From contig NZ_CP040174.1 of assembly GCF_007858535.1 (NCBI RefSeq), positions 1,922,001-1,986,000 on the forward strand: a DNA stretch of 64,000 nucleotides, given 5' to 3'. Below, piece by piece: positions 1 to 8,410 of the stretch; the stretch's first letter is position 1, and each line of letters opens with the position of its first letter. The stretch is from Arthrobacter sp. UKPF54-2 (GTDB lineage Bacteria > Actinomycetota > Actinomycetes > Actinomycetales > Micrococcaceae). The notes beneath the pieces are model-generated. The model was not told where the DNA came from and searched no databases. It saw only the letters and a program-made list of their open reading frames with translations. Both the position numbers and the translations under genes were made by a program.

Positions 1-72
1 CCGGTTGTTGTTCTGTTCAAGGTCGGCGTAGAACCGGAAGGCCTCAGCCGGAATGCCAGTGAATGCGGTCAT
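1..72 (-). CDS. DUF2461 family protein, N-terminal fragment
   Basis: Only the first 24 codons are inside the window; the gene runs off the left edge. The visible peptide, MTAFTGIPAEAFRFYADLEQ followed by NNNR, matches the opening of the DUF2461 (TIGR02453) family, which typically begins with a phenylalanine-rich stretch ending in an L-E-x-N-N motif. The function of that family is unknown. The ATG at 72 is preceded by a GTAGGAT ribosome-binding site. It reads away from katA and is separated from it by the katA terminator hairpin. The family call rests on a short stretch. Confidence 0.6.
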   Translation of the reverse strand, partial: MTAFTGIPAEAFRFYADLEQNNNR

Positions 73-138
73 GCCCAAATCCTACGGAGCCGCGGCGGAC
101 TGTGGGGAGGCGGCCGCGACCCATGTGGATAACGCCAA

Positions 139-172
139 AACGCCCCGCCACGGAGATCCGTGGCGGGGCGTT
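139..172 (-). terminator. Rho-independent terminator of katA
   Basis: A perfect 16-base inverted repeat (139-154 with 157-172) starts 12 bases downstream of the katA stop codon. On the minus strand the hairpin is followed by TTTTGGC. It is GC-rich in the middle and would end the fur-katA transcript before the DUF2461 gene. Confidence 0.85.
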
Positions 173-183
173 CGACGGAACGA

Positions 184-1683
184 TCAGACCTTGTTGGCGG
201 CCTCGGCGTCGGACTCGACCTGGCCGGCACCCAGGTTGGCGCGCAGCTTAGCGCCGAGCTCGGCGTCGACGTTGGTCCAGTACTGGATGGCGCGTTCCTT
301 GATGGCAGCGCTCTTCACGCCGCTGACGGCGCCGGTGATGGTGTCCAGCAGGCGGGCCTTGGCGCCGTCGTCGAACACCTCGCGGTACAGCGTGCCGGCC
401 TGGCCGAAGTCGCTGTCCTCAGCGTGCAGGGAGTGCGCGGAGAGCGTCAGCTCGCCGTCGTTCTCCCAGCCGCCGGCCGGGCTCTGCGGCTCCACGGCAG
501 CCGGACCGCCGACGGAATTCGGGGCGTACACCGGAACCGAGGGAGCGTTGAAGTGGTACCGGCCAGCGCCGTCCTGGCTGTAGTTGTTGACCTGGCTTTT
601 GGGCAGGTTCACCGGGAGCTGGGCGTGGTTGGTGCCCACGCGGTAACGGTGTGCGTCGGCGTAGGAGAAGATGCGGGCCTGCAGCATCTTGTCCGGCGAG
701 GCGGCGATGCCCGGTACGAAGTTCGACGGCGCGAAGGTGGCCTGCTCGATCTGCGCGAAGTAGTTCTCCGGGTTCTTGTTCAGCTCCATGGTGCCGACCT
801 TGACCAGCGGGTAGTCGCTGTGCGGCCAGACCTTGGTGAGGTCGAACGGGTTGAAGCGGTAGGTCTTGGCGTCCTCGTAAGGCATGACCTGCACGTGCAG
901 GTCCCAGGAGGGGAAGTTGCCCGCGGCGATGTTCTCCTGCAGGTCGCGGATGTAGAAGTCCGCGTCCGAGCCGGCCAGGGCCTCGGCCTCGTCGCCTGTC
1001 AGGGACTTGACACCCTGGTTGGACTTGAAGTGGTACTTGACCCAGAAGCGCTCGCCCGCGGCGTTGATCCACTGGTAGGTGTGCGAGCCGTAGCCCTGCA
1101 TTTCGCGCCACGAGGCCGGCAGGCCACGGTCGCCCATAAGCCAGGTGACCTGGTGCGCGGACTCGGGGGAAAGGGTCCAGAAGTCCCACTGCATGTCCGC
1201 GTCGCGCAGGTGGCTGCCCGGCAGGCGCTTCTGCGAGTGGATGAAGTCCGGGAACTTGATGCCGTCCCGGATGAAGAACACGGGGGTGTTGTTGCCGACC
1301 AGGTCGTAGTTGCCCTCGGTGGTGTAGAACTTCACGGCAAAACCGCGGGGGTCGCGCCAGGTGTCCGGGGAGCCGTTTTCGCCGGCGACGGAGGAGAAAC
1401 GGATGAGCATGTCCGTCTCGGTGCCCGGCTGGAACAGAGCGGCCTTCGTGTACTGGGAGACGTCACCGGTGGTCTTGAAGGTACCGAACGCGCCGCCGCC
1501 CTTGGCGTGCACCACACGCTCCGGCACGCGCTCGCGGTTGAACTGGGCCAGCTTCTCGATCAGGTAGTGATCGGTCAGGATGATCGCGCCGTCGGCACCG
1601 ACGGACTGCGAGTGGGCATCGGACGTGACGGGGGCACCGGACTGGGTCGTGGACACTGCGGGCGCAGCGATGTTCTGAGTCAT
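184..1683 (-). CDS. katA: Monofunctional heme catalase
   Basis: Decomposes hydrogen peroxide to water and oxygen in the cytoplasm. The 499-residue length fits small-subunit (clade 3) catalases. The catalytic histidine lies in [12 protein letters not shown] (about residue 59), the catalytic asparagine in [12 protein letters not shown] (about 130), and the proximal heme tyrosine in [12 protein letters not shown] near residue 340. The start is an ATG with an AGGAGA ribosome-binding site. It lies 23 bases downstream of a Fur-family gene on the same strand, the usual arrangement for a peroxide-controlled catalase, so peroxide induction through that regulator is inferred. All key residues are present. 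Confidence 0.97.
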   Translation of the reverse strand: MTQNIAAPAVSTTQSGAPVTSDAHSQSVGADGAIILTDHYLIEKLAQFNRERVPERVVHAKGGGAFGTFKTTGDVSQYTKAALFQPGTETDMLIRFSSVAGENGSPDTWRDPRGFAVKFYTTEGNYDLVGNNTPVFFIRDGIKFPDFIHSQKRLPGSHLRDADMQWDFWTLSPESAHQVTWLMGDRGLPASWREMQGYGSHTYQWINAAGERFWVKYHFKSNQGVKSLTGDEAEALAGSDADFYIRDLQENIAAGNFPSWDLHVQVMPYEDAKTYRFNPFDLTKVWPHSDYPLVKVGTMELNKNPENYFAQIEQATFAPSNFVPGIAASPDKMLQARIFSYADAHRYRVGTNHAQLPVNLPKSQVNNYSQDGAGRYHFNAPSVPVYAPNSVGGPAAVEPQSPAGGWENDGELTLSAHSLHAEDSDFGQAGTLYREVFDDGAKARLLDTITGAVSGVKSAAIKERAIQYWTNVDAELGAKLRANLGAGQVESDAEAANKV

Positions 1684-1706
1684 CGTTCTCCTATTTCTGT
1701 TTCTAA

Positions 1707-2174
1707 CTAGTTACGGTCGTCGGGAAGTGTTTGGGTGCGATGGCAGTCCTCGCAGATGCCCTGGTAGAGGACGTCCGCGATCTGGATGGTCATCGGCTTG
1801 GCGCCGGCATCCCAGTGCGGGGTCAGGCACGGAGCGTGGCCGACGGCGCACTCGACGTCCTCGACGCGGCCGCAGCTGATGCACACGGCGTGGTGGTGGT
1901 TGTCGCCCACCCGCGTCTCGTACAGCGCCGGGGAGTGCGGAGGTTCGAACCGGCGCAGCATCTGCAGCCCGGTGAGATCGCCCAGGACCACGTAGACCGA
2001 TTGCGCCGTCAGCTCCGGCAGCTCCTCGCGGGCGGCGGCGAGGATGCCCTCCGCCGGCGAGTGCGGGTGGCGTTCGACGGCGGCCAGCACGGCCAGCCGC
2101 TGCTTGGTCACCCGGCGGCCGTTGGCGCGCAGGGCGGCTGCCCATGCTTCGCTGCTGCCCGCGGAATCCGTCAT
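1707..2174 (-). CDS. Fur-family (FurA/CatR/PerR-like) regulator
   Basis: A 155-residue metal-dependent repressor. The N-terminal winged helix (about residues 10-80, including [20 protein letters not shown]) is followed by a dimerisation domain with the metal motif [18 protein letters not shown] and a second CEDC pair that together would hold structural zinc. The gene is directly upstream of katA, so it probably controls the catalase in response to peroxide, as FurA and CatR do. The frame also opens with a TTG at 2186, but the ATG at 2174 gives the usual family N-terminus; neither has a strong ribosome-binding site. Which metal or signal it senses cannot be read from sequence. Confidence 0.9.
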   Translation of the reverse strand: MTDSAGSSEAWAAALRANGRRVTKQRLAVLAAVERHPHSPAEGILAAAREELPELTAQSVYVVLGDLTGLQMLRRFEPPHSPALYETRVGDNHHHAVCISCGRVEDVECAVGHAPCLTPHWDAGAKPMTIQIADVLYQGICEDCHRTQTLPDDRN

Positions 2175-2189
2175 GGCCCAATTCAAGCA

Positions 2190-2226
2190 CTTATTTTTAG
2201 TTGTTCACAATAAGGTTCGGCTTATT
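2190..2226. promoter_or_regulatory. Three CTTATT/AATAAG half-sites, candidate Fur operator
   Basis: The 81-base gap between the divergent Fur-family gene and the MFS gene is unusually AT-rich and carries three copies of one hexamer: CTTATT at 2190-2195, its complement AATAAG at 2209-2214, and CTTATT at 2221-2226. The second and third form a perfect inverted repeat with a 6-base spacer. Position and symmetry suggest the autoregulatory site of the Fur-type repressor, possibly also acting on the MFS promoter (TAGAGT at 2244-2249). Confidence 0.5.
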
Positions 2227-2255
2227 TCCCTTTTGTGTCCCACTAGAGTTGCCGG

Positions 2256-3527
2256 GTGGGGAAATTCTTGGCGGACATTACGCCGTTGCGCGAAAGCCCG
2301 GCGTTCCGCCGCCTGTGGCTGGGATCCGCCGCCTCGGCGCTGGGCAGCCAGCTCACGCTCGTGGCCGTGAGCCTCGAGGTCTACCGGCTCACCCAGGACA
2401 GCCTCTACGTGGGCCTGTTGAGCATCTTCGCCCTGGTGCCGCTGGTCTTTGGCGGACTGCTCGGCGGATCCATCGCGGACGCCCATGACCGCCGCAAGGT
2501 CGCGCTCCTCGCCTCCGCGGTGCTCTGGCTGACCACCGGCGCCCTGGCGCTGCAGGCCTGGCTGCAGCTGGGAAATGTGTGGCTGCTGTATGCCCTCGTG
2601 GCGGTGCAGAGCGGCGCGCAGGCCATCAACCAGCCGGCCCGCAGCGCCATCATCCCGGTGCTGGTGCGCAAGGAACTGCTGCCGGCGGCCAACGCCCTGA
2701 GCATGATGATCTTCGGCCTGACCATGACCGCAGGGCCGTTGCTGGCCGGGGTGCTGGTCGCCGCGGTCGGCTTCGCCTGGACGTACACCATCGACGTGGC
2801 CAGCTTCGCGTTTGTGGTCTGGGCCCTGTTCAGGCTGCCGCCGATGCCGCCGGGCCAGGTGTCGCACCGGGCGGGCCTGCGTTCCGTTGTGGAGGGCTTC
2901 CGCTTCCTGGGCACACGGCCCAACCTGCGCATGACCTTTGTGATCGACCTCGTCGCCATGATCCTGGCCCAGCCGCGGGCCCTGCTGCCCGCCGTCGGCG
3001 CGCTGATGATCGGCGGCGGCGAGGCCACCGTCGGCGTGCTCCTCGCCTCCACCGCCGTCGGAGCCTTCCTGGCCGGGCTGTTCTCCGGCCCGCTCGGGGC
3101 CGTCCGGGCGCAGGGCGCCGCCGTGGTCTGGGCCGTGATGGGCTGGGGCGCCTCGATCGCCGGGCTTGGCCTTGTTGTGGTGCTCGCCGGCCGCTCCGGC
3201 GCCGGCGGTGTGACCCCGTGGCTGCTTCCGGCCGCGGTGTGCTGCGCGCTCGCCGGCATCGCCGACTCCGTCAGCGCCGTCTTCCGTACCACCATCCTGC
3301 AGTCGGCCACCCCGGACCACCTGCGCGGCCGGTTGCAGGGAGTCTTTGTGGTGGTGGTGGCGGGCGGGCCGCGGATGGGCGACATGCTGGCCGGCAGTGC
3401 GACTAAGCTCCTCAGTGAGGGCTGGGTGCTGCTCGCGGGCGGTGTGCTGTGCGCGGTGGTGGCGTGGCTGGTGGCCCGCTGGCAGGCCGGCTTCCTGGCG
3501 TACGACGCGCGGAACCCGGTCCCGTAG
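2256..3527 (+). CDS. MFS transporter, EntS-like
   Basis: A 423-residue polytopic membrane protein of the major facilitator superfamily, closest in style to the MFS_3/EntS group of exporters. It shows the N-terminal motif RRLWLGSAASALGSQLTLVA, the loop motif GGSIADAHDRRKVAL after helix 2, and about twelve hydrophobic segments. The substrate is unknown; EntS homologs export siderophores or other small molecules. The GTG start at 2256 sits exactly six bases after a TAGAGT -10 box, so the mRNA is probably leaderless. It is divergent from the Fur-family gene and may share its operator, which would fit iron or peroxide control, but this is inference. Confidence 0.85.
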   Translation: MGKFLADITPLRESPAFRRLWLGSAASALGSQLTLVAVSLEVYRLTQDSLYVGLLSIFALVPLVFGGLLGGSIADAHDRRKVALLASAVLWLTTGALALQAWLQLGNVWLLYALVAVQSGAQAINQPARSAIIPVLVRKELLPAANALSMMIFGLTMTAGPLLAGVLVAAVGFAWTYTIDVASFAFVVWALFRLPPMPPGQVSHRAGLRSVVEGFRFLGTRPNLRMTFVIDLVAMILAQPRALLPAVGALMIGGGEATVGVLLASTAVGAFLAGLFSGPLGAVRAQGAAVVWAVMGWGASIAGLGLVVVLAGRSGAGGVTPWLLPAAVCCALAGIADSVSAVFRTTILQSATPDHLRGRLQGVFVVVVAGGPRMGDMLAGSATKLLSEGWVLLAGGVLCAVVAWLVARWQAGFLAYDARNPVP

Positions 3528-3584
3528 CGAATCGTTTCTCAAGTGGGTGATCTTTTGGGGACACCCGGGCATGCGGGAGGATCA

Positions 3585-4457
3585 GTGCACAACCATCACA
3601 ACGGACTGAAGACGGCGGCCCTGTTCGGCGTGCTCTGGGCGGTACTGCTTGGCCTGGGGGCCGTGATCGGATCGGGCACACGCAGCGCGGCGCCGATCTG
3701 GATCATGGCGCTGATCGGCGTCGGCACCACCGCCTACGGCTACTGGAATAGCGACAAGATCGCGATCCGTTCCATGCAGGCGTATCCGGTGACGGAGGCG
3801 GAGGCCCCTCAGCTGTACCAGATGGTCCGGGAGCTCTCGGCCCGTGCCAACCAACCGATGCCGCGGATCTACATATCGCCGACCATGGCGCCCAACGCGT
3901 TCGCCACGGGCCGGAACCCGCAGAACGCCGCGGTCTGCTGCACCCAGGGCATCCTGCAGCTCCTCGACGCCCGCGAACTCCGCGGCGTGCTCGGCCATGA
4001 GCTGATGCACGTCTACAACCGGGACATCCTGACCTCCTCGGTGGCGGCCGCCGTCGCCGGCGTGATCACCTCGGTGGGCCAGATGCTGCTCTTCTTCGGC
4101 GGCGGGGGCGACCGCCGCAACGGCAACCCGCTGGCCCTGCTCGCCATGGCTCTGCTGGCGCCGTTCGCCGCCTCGCTGATCCAGATGGCCATCTCCCGGA
4201 CCCGGGAGTACGACGCCGACGAGGACGGCTCCGCGCTCACCGGCGACCCGCTGGCGCTGGCCTCGGCCCTGCGCAAGATCGAGCAGGGCGTGCAGCTCGC
4301 GCCGCTGCCGCAGGACCAGCGGCTGGTGAACGCCTCGCACCTGATGATCGCCAACCCCTTCCGCGGCGGCGGCATGGCCCGGATGTTCTCCACGCACCCG
4401 CCGATGAGCGAACGGATCGGTCGGCTCGAGCGGATGGCCGGCCGGCCGCTGCTGTAG
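3585..4457 (+). CDS. htpX: Membrane zinc metalloprotease HtpX
   Basis: Integral membrane protease of family M48B that degrades damaged membrane proteins. Two N-terminal membrane segments (about residues 9-30 and 36-52) precede the zinc site HELMH (138-142); the third ligand is the glutamate in TREYDADEDG near 203. A further hydrophobic pair lies at 150-200. The frame is open from 3543, but the GTG at 3585 has a GGGAGGAT ribosome-binding site and gives 290 residues, the usual family length. It stands alone between the MFS gene and the convergent yajQ. Confidence 0.93.
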   Translation: MHNHHNGLKTAALFGVLWAVLLGLGAVIGSGTRSAAPIWIMALIGVGTTAYGYWNSDKIAIRSMQAYPVTEAEAPQLYQMVRELSARANQPMPRIYISPTMAPNAFATGRNPQNAAVCCTQGILQLLDARELRGVLGHELMHVYNRDILTSSVAAAVAGVITSVGQMLLFFGGGGDRRNGNPLALLAMALLAPFAASLIQMAISRTREYDADEDGSALTGDPLALASALRKIEQGVQLAPLPQDQRLVNASHLMIANPFRGGGMARMFSTHPPMSERIGRLERMAGRPLL

Positions 4458-4467
4458 GCACAAAAAA

Positions 4468-4504
4468 GCCGGGCCCGGCGTCGAGGATGACGCCGGAACC
4501 CGGC
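4468..4504 (-). terminator. Terminator between htpX and yajQ
   Basis: A long interrupted hairpin, left arm 4468-4482 and right arm 4489-4504. The run of six A just left of it (4462-4467) becomes a T-run on the minus strand, so it mainly terminates yajQ. It may also slow transcription from htpX. Confidence 0.8.
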
Positions 4505-4517
4505 CAGAGCAGCCCTG

Positions 4518-5009
4518 CTAGCTGCGGAAGTTCACAAACTGCAGGTCGGCCTCGTCGAAGCCCTTGAGCAGGTTCATGGTCTCCTGCAGGTCGTCGCGGG
4601 ACTTGGACGTCACGCGGAGCTCGTCGCCCTGGATCTGCGACTTGACCGACTTCGGTCCCTCGTCGCGGATCAGCTTGTTGATCTTCTTCGCCAAGTCCTG
4701 CGCGATGCCCTCCTTGATGGTCGCCTCGAGGCGGAACTCCTTGCCGGAGGGGTAGGGCTCGCCCGTGTCCAGGGACTTCAGCGAGATGCCGCGGCGGATG
4801 AGCTTGGACTGGAGCACGTCGAGGACGGCCAGCACCCGCTCTTCCGAGTTGGCCTTCATCAGGATCTTCTCGCCGCTGAAGTCGACCTCGGCGCCGACGC
4901 CCTTGAAGTCGTAACGCTGCGCCAGTTCCTTCTGCGCCTGGTTCAGCGCGTTGGCGACCTCCTGCTTGTCGACCTTGCTGACGACGTCGAATGTGGATTC
5001 GCCTGCCAT
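4518..5009 (-). CDS. yajQ: YajQ-family nucleotide-binding protein
   Basis: A 163-residue protein matching the YajQ (UPF0234/DUF520) family over its full length. It has the N-terminal [20 protein letters not shown], the RYDFKG motif and the C-terminal LQFVNFRS. Family members are two-domain RRM-like proteins; some Xanthomonas and Pseudomonas members bind cyclic di-GMP and act as cofactors in transcription, but binding is not proven for actinobacterial members. The ATG has a strong AGGAGGAC ribosome-binding site. It is monocistronic and ends at the shared terminator. Confidence 0.95.
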   Translation of the reverse strand: MAGESTFDVVSKVDKQEVANALNQAQKELAQRYDFKGVGAEVDFSGEKILMKANSEERVLAVLDVLQSKLIRRGISLKSLDTGEPYPSGKEFRLEATIKEGIAQDLAKKINKLIRDEGPKSVKSQIQGDELRVTSKSRDDLQETMNLLKGFDEADLQFVNFRS

Positions 5010-5210
5010 GACTGTCCTCCTGTTGGTTGTCCGGGCGCCCTCCTGCAGGGCGGTGTTTTCTGCATTCCAGCCTAGTACGGATGCTGCGGTTGTGAAGGTG
5101 CCGCGGGAGGACCGGGCTTCACAGTTGGCTCAAAGCTGAACCACGGCGGGAACGAAGCCTCGCCCGGCAGGGTTGTATCCGTAGGAAGAGCCGCTTGAAA
5201 GGCAAGGCAC

Positions 5211-5465
5211 ATGAACCGCAAAGCCGTCCGTTACATCACCAGCACCACCGCCGCCGCCGCAAGCTCGCTCTCGACGGCGGCGACGTCGGTAGCCGCCGCG
5301 GCGCTGGCGGCCTCGATCATCCTCAGCCCCGCGGCCGAGGCATCCGCCCGCCTGGACGGGGTGCAGGCAGACCTCGCGCGGGCGGTGCAGCTCAACCAGG
5401 TCACGGCGGAGCAAGCGGCGAGGTTCGAGGCCAGGATTGCCGGCCGCATCCTAGGAGAAGCCTGA
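5211..5465 (+). CDS. Small secreted or anchored protein, unknown
   Basis: 84 residues. An N-terminal basic start (MNRKAVRY) leads into a long Ala/Ser/Thr-rich hydrophobic stretch (about 10-45) ending AEASA, which looks like a signal peptide or single membrane anchor. The remaining roughly 40 residues are a charged helix with AVQLNQVTAEQAARFEARI. The ATG follows GAAAGGCAAGG, a weak ribosome-binding site. No known domain is recognised. It is the only gene in the gap before tRNA-Tyr. Existence as a gene is likely but not certain. Confidence 0.6.
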   Translation: MNRKAVRYITSTTAAAASSLSTAATSVAAAALAASIILSPAAEASARLDGVQADLARAVQLNQVTAEQAARFEARIAGRILGEA

Positions 5466-5615
5466 TATTCCGGGCCTCCGGGGGCCTCGGAGTGCCGATT
5501 CGATTCTTCGGCGGAAGTTCTGTAAAGTTGTCTTGCCCGCGGTTGCTGGAAGCGGAACGGACTGGAAACAGGCGTTCCGAACACGGAAGCCGCGAGTGAT
5601 CTTCTTTTGAAGTTC

Positions 5616-5697
5616 GGCAGATTACCCGAGCGGCCAAAGGGGGCTGACTGTAAATCAGCTGGCAACGCCTACGGGGGTTCGAATCCCTCATCTGCCA
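5616..5697 (+). tRNA. tRNA-Tyr (GTA)
   Basis: Acceptor stem GGCAGAT (5616-5622) pairs with ATCTGCC (5690-5696), with discriminator A at 5697. The anticodon stem-loop GCTGA-CTGTAAA-TCAGC gives anticodon GTA. The variable arm is long, as expected for bacterial tRNA-Tyr, and the T-arm contains GTTCGAAT. The terminal CCA is not fully encoded. Confidence 0.96.
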
Positions 5698-5707
5698 CCC
5701 TCGAAAA

Positions 5708-5742
5708 AGCCTCCGGAACCCATCGGTTCCGGAGGCTTTTTT
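5708..5742 (+). terminator. Terminator after tRNA-Tyr
   Basis: A perfect 13-base stem (5708-5720 with 5725-5737), CATC loop, followed by a run of T. A matching A-run on the left makes it potentially bidirectional, serving the convergent hydrolase gene as well. Confidence 0.92.
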
Positions 5743-5798
5743 GTTCGTTCGGCCGGCGGCTGTTCCGGCGACGCTGTGATGGAACGTGAAAACGGCAG

Positions 5799-6512
5799 TT
5801 AAGGAGCAACCGACGTGCGGTCGACGGCGGCGAGAATGACCGCCCCCAATTCGGCCGGCCTAGTGAACTGCGGCCAGTGCCCGGTGGGCAGGTCTACATA
5901 CTCAACGTCGCGGATCCGGGCCAGCTCCCCCACATAGGGGTTTTCCTGCGCGATCCAATCCTGGATCAGCGACGACGGAAATTCGCAGGCAATGATGGTG
6001 GCGGGAACGTCGTAGCGCCGTTCATCGTGCAGCTCCTGCCGATCCTGCGCCACTGCCTTGGGTTCCGGCACGGCCCGGGCGCGGAACGCGGCCCGCAGCT
6101 CCGGGTTCAGGTCGACGAGGTCCGCGTCCTCGAACAGCTCCCAAGGCGGCAGCGGAACCTCATCGCCGTCGGCGGGCAGCTGGTCGTTGATGACACCGCC
6201 GTCCCCCAACGGGCCGCTGTCCACGTAGATGGCCCGGGCAACACGGTCCGGGCGTGCGTCCGCGGCGCCGTGAATGATCGCCCCGCCTCCGGAATGGCCC
6301 ACCAGCACCACCGGGCCGTCAATCTTGTCGACGGCGGCCACGACGGCGTCGATGTGGGTGCGCAGGCCAATCCCTGCACGGGGCGCGTCTGCCGCTTCGA
6401 GCCCGGGCAGCGTGAGCGGGTGGACCCGATGGCCCGCTGCGACGAGCGGCGGCGTGACCTCCGACCACGACGACGCATCCAACCAGAACCCGGGAACCAG
6501 AATGATGTCCAT
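5799..6512 (-). CDS. Alpha/beta hydrolase
   Basis: A 237-residue cytoplasmic alpha/beta hydrolase. After the first strand (IILVPGFWLDASSW, with the oxyanion-hole region) comes the nucleophile elbow GHSGGG near residue 93; the acid is probably among the aspartates after it and the catalytic histidine is in LPTGHWPQF near 215. The substrate is not predictable. The ATG at 6512 lies exactly six bases after a TAGGGT -10 box on the minus strand (6519-6524), so the transcript is probably leaderless. Confidence 0.85.
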   Translation of the reverse strand: MDIILVPGFWLDASSWSEVTPPLVAAGHRVHPLTLPGLEAADAPRAGIGLRTHIDAVVAAVDKIDGPVVLVGHSGGGAIIHGAADARPDRVARAIYVDSGPLGDGGVINDQLPADGDEVPLPPWELFEDADLVDLNPELRAAFRARAVPEPKAVAQDRQELHDERRYDVPATIIACEFPSSLIQDWIAQENPYVGELARIRDVEYVDLPTGHWPQFTRPAELGAVILAAVDRTSVAP

Positions 6513-6656
6513 GGCGGCACCCTACGCGCTCGGGCCGCCGTACAGCGGGCGCAACGGGAACCATTCAGGGCTGGGTCGTCATTTTTCGGCCGAAAACGTA
6601 ACCGGCGTCACGTTTCGGCCCGCAACGCGCTACTCTGTCGCGGGAGGGGGATCACG

Positions 6657-7052
6657 ATGGATATAGTCCTGGCGGCCGGCAAAGGTACGCTCAGCCTGGG
6701 TGAGAGCGGCATTCTTCAGCTGGTCTGGGCCGGCGGCTCCGCGCTGGAGACTGCGGACGCGGCCGAATCCGTCCTGGCCATTTCCAAAATCAGCGCCGGG
6801 CGGATGCTGCCGCTGCTGATCGACATCAGCGACGTCAAACTGAGCGCCGGGGCCCGCAACCACTACCTGGAAAGCCGCTTTGTCTCCTCCGTGGCCCTGG
6901 TCGGCCAATCGAATGTTGACCGGGTGGTCGCGGCGTGGATGCGCCGCGGGAACGACTGCCCGCAACGGTACTTCACCTCCACCGCCGACGCCCTTCAGTG
7001 GCTGGGCGAGCTGGCCGCCAGCGACGGCGCGGCCCGGAGCGTCCCGGGCTGA
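6657..7052 (+). CDS. Small protein, possible SpoIIAA/STAS-like fold
   Basis: 131 residues from an ATG at 6657 preceded by a strong GGGAGGGGG ribosome-binding site; the open frame extends further upstream but without a better start. The alternating strands and helices, the segment LPLLIDISDVKLSAGARNHY and the C-terminal ADALQWLGEL recall small actinobacterial proteins with a SpoIIAA/STAS-like alpha/beta fold (such as the DUF7793 type). No catalytic motif is visible. The function is unknown and the fold assignment is tentative. Confidence 0.7.
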   Translation: MDIVLAAGKGTLSLGESGILQLVWAGGSALETADAAESVLAISKISAGRMLPLLIDISDVKLSAGARNHYLESRFVSSVALVGQSNVDRVVAAWMRRGNDCPQRYFTSTADALQWLGELAASDGAARSVPG

Positions 7053-7157
7053 CGCTCTTCCGCCGCCATTTGTTCGCCGGCACGGCTGAGGGGCGCCGCC
7101 TCGACGGTGCCCCCGTTGTTCCCGGCGAGCGGGAACGTTAGTCAGCCTCCCTGCCAG

Positions 7158-7700
7158 CTAGTTCTTGCTCCACTGGTCGTGGACCTTGTTGTCCTTCTTG
7201 TGGTCCACCCATTTGTCGTTCCTGTGGTCCACCCATTTGTCGTTCCTGTGGTCCACCCATTTGTCGTTCTTGTCGGACCTGTGGTCTCCGGAATGGTCGT
7301 TCCTATCGTCGTGGCTCCGGGAGCTTCGGTCGTCGCGACGGTCGTCCCAATTGAACCTGCCGTCATGGCTCCACCAGCCCCAGCGGTCGTGCTCGCAACC
7401 GTTCCAGTCGTGCCAACGGCCATCGAAGTCGTCGTCGGAACGCCAGTTACAGTTGTCATCGCGCCAGCCGCCGTTGTCATCGCGGTCGTGGAAACGTCCC
7501 TTCGAGTCCCACCAGCCGTGTGAGGAGTCGTGCCTGTTCCTGCACGTGTCGTCGTTGAAGTTCCGGTGGTCGCCCGACATGGTTGCCGTTGTCTTTAGCC
7601 CGGTGTCCGCCGCTGCCGCTCCTGCGGAGAGAACGGTGCCGCCGAGGCCTAGCCCGCTGGCAAGCAAGGTGACGCCGGCCAGTCGTATTGAGCTCTTCAT
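7158..7700 (-). CDS. Secreted low-complexity Asp/His/Arg/Trp-rich protein
   Basis: 180 residues. The ATG at 7700 has an AGGAAACC ribosome-binding site; earlier in-frame starts lack one. A signal peptide (about residues 1-33, basic start, hydrophobic core, cleavage around AGAAAAD) is followed by a strongly hydrophilic mature part dominated by Asp, Arg, His, Asn, Ser and Trp with almost no aliphatic residues. Three cysteines in DDTCRN, DDNCNW and NGCEHD may form one disulfide and leave one free. The C-terminus carries three copies of an 8-residue unit, DKWVDHRN or a close variant. Ion or metal binding, or surface hydration, is conceivable from composition only; no family was recognised. Confidence 0.75.
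   Translation of the reverse strand: MKSSIRLAGVTLLASGLGLGGTVLSAGAAAADTGLKTTATMSGDHRNFNDDTCRNRHDSSHGWWDSKGRFHDRDDNGGWRDDNCNWRSDDDFDGRWHDWNGCEHDRWGWWSHDGRFNWDDRRDDRSSRSHDDRNDHSGDHRSDKNDKWVDHRNDKWVDHRNDKWVDHKKDNKVHDQWSKN
7201..7272. repeat. Three tandem 24-base repeats inside a secreted-protein gene
   Basis: Three head-to-tail 24-base units at 7201-7224, 7225-7248 and 7249-7272. The first two are identical and the third differs by one base near its end. They keep the reading frame and encode the octapeptide repeats at the C-terminus of the secreted protein. The low divergence suggests recent expansion by slippage or unequal crossover. Confidence 0.95.
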
Positions 7701-8181
7701 GAGGTTTCCTAGCGTGAGTTTCATCCTGATGAGCCGCAGGCATCCGGACGTGGGCATCCAGCCTCCCAAGACGTCTGCGGTGATGGGCCCCGAAAAATCC
7801 GGCGCAGGACCGCGCGCCAAACATTGCCTGGGGTCGCCTGGGGCCGTAGCGGGCGGAGAAAGCGCGTAGTCAGCGCGTTCGGGGCTCCGTGCCGGGTGTG
7901 AGTGGTGCGCGCCTGTCGCGCCTGGGCACGGTTTATTTTTCTTGGGGACCCCCCGCGCCTGCCCCAACGCCAACAGGGGGTTCACGGAATGGTAATCCTG
8001 GACCGGCTGCGGCTGGACGACACCCCGCCTCGTCATTGAGTCTACGGAGAGGTTCGTTCACCACCCACGATAGCCCGATGGAGTGAGTGACAACAGGGCC
8101 GGAGCCCAATTTCCTGCCGGCAGTGCCACAGGCGCCGGTGGCCGCCACGGCGACACCGGAACCGGACCTCGGCCTGATCGC
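7701..8181. other. Intergenic region with no supported gene
   Basis: About 480 bases upstream of both the secreted-protein gene (minus strand) and the DUF1059-EAL pair (plus strand). Short open frames on both strands lack ribosome-binding sites and family resemblance. It contains an AT-rich patch around 7930 (GGTTTATTTTTCTTGG). It presumably holds the promoter of the secreted-protein gene, but I could not place it with confidence. Confidence 0.5.
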
Positions 8182-8199
8182 CCCTACTCCGGAGTAGGG
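8182..8199. promoter_or_regulatory. 18-base perfect palindrome, candidate operator
   Basis: CCCTACTCCGGAGTAGGG is a perfect palindrome ending 34 bases before the GTG start of the DUF1059 gene. Its size and position fit a dimeric regulator site overlapping the promoter of the DUF1059-EAL operon. It is too short and lacks a T-run, so a terminator is unlikely. The regulator is unknown. Confidence 0.45.
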
Positions 8200-8233
8200 T
8201 TGGGCCGTTGATCATTGAGCCCAAGGAGCTGAA

Positions 8234-8410
8234 GTGAAGTCGTTTGCATGTGGTGACATTGTCCCCGGTTGTGAAGCCCGGTGGGTCTGCAGCACGGATG
8301 ACGAGATCCTGGTCCAGGTAGGGGCGCACGCCGCCTCTGTGCATGGCCTGACCGAGCTGCCCGCCGAATTGGTCGAATCGGTCCACAAAGCGATCCACCC
8401 GGTTAGTTGA
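8234..8410 (+). CDS. DUF1059 small protein
   Basis: 58 residues, starting at a GTG with an AAGGAG ribosome-binding site eight bases upstream. The protein opens MKSFACGDIVPGCEARWVCS and continues with an E-I-L..H-A..V-H-G-L-T pattern and a final helix ending HKAIHPVS, the DUF1059 (PF06348) signature. Three cysteines (about 6, 13, 19) could bind a metal or react with oxidants, but the family function is unknown. Its TGA stop (8408-8410) overlaps the TTG start of the EAL gene (8407-8409), so translation of the two is probably coupled. Confidence 0.85.
   Translation: MKSFACGDIVPGCEARWVCSTDDEILVQVGAHAASVHGLTELPAELVESVHKAIHPVS

Noticed and set aside
160..1710. Long open frame on the plus strand opposite katA (516 codons)
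   Set aside because: Antisense shadow of a clear catalase gene in high-GC DNA; no family resemblance and no ribosome-binding site.
7201..7272. Possible CRISPR array
   Set aside because: The units are directly adjacent, without spacers, and lie in a coding frame.
7107..7523. Plus-strand frame with repeated VVHPFVVP units
   Set aside because: It is the complement of the 24-base repeats in the secreted-protein gene; the minus-strand frame has a signal peptide and a proper ribosome-binding site.
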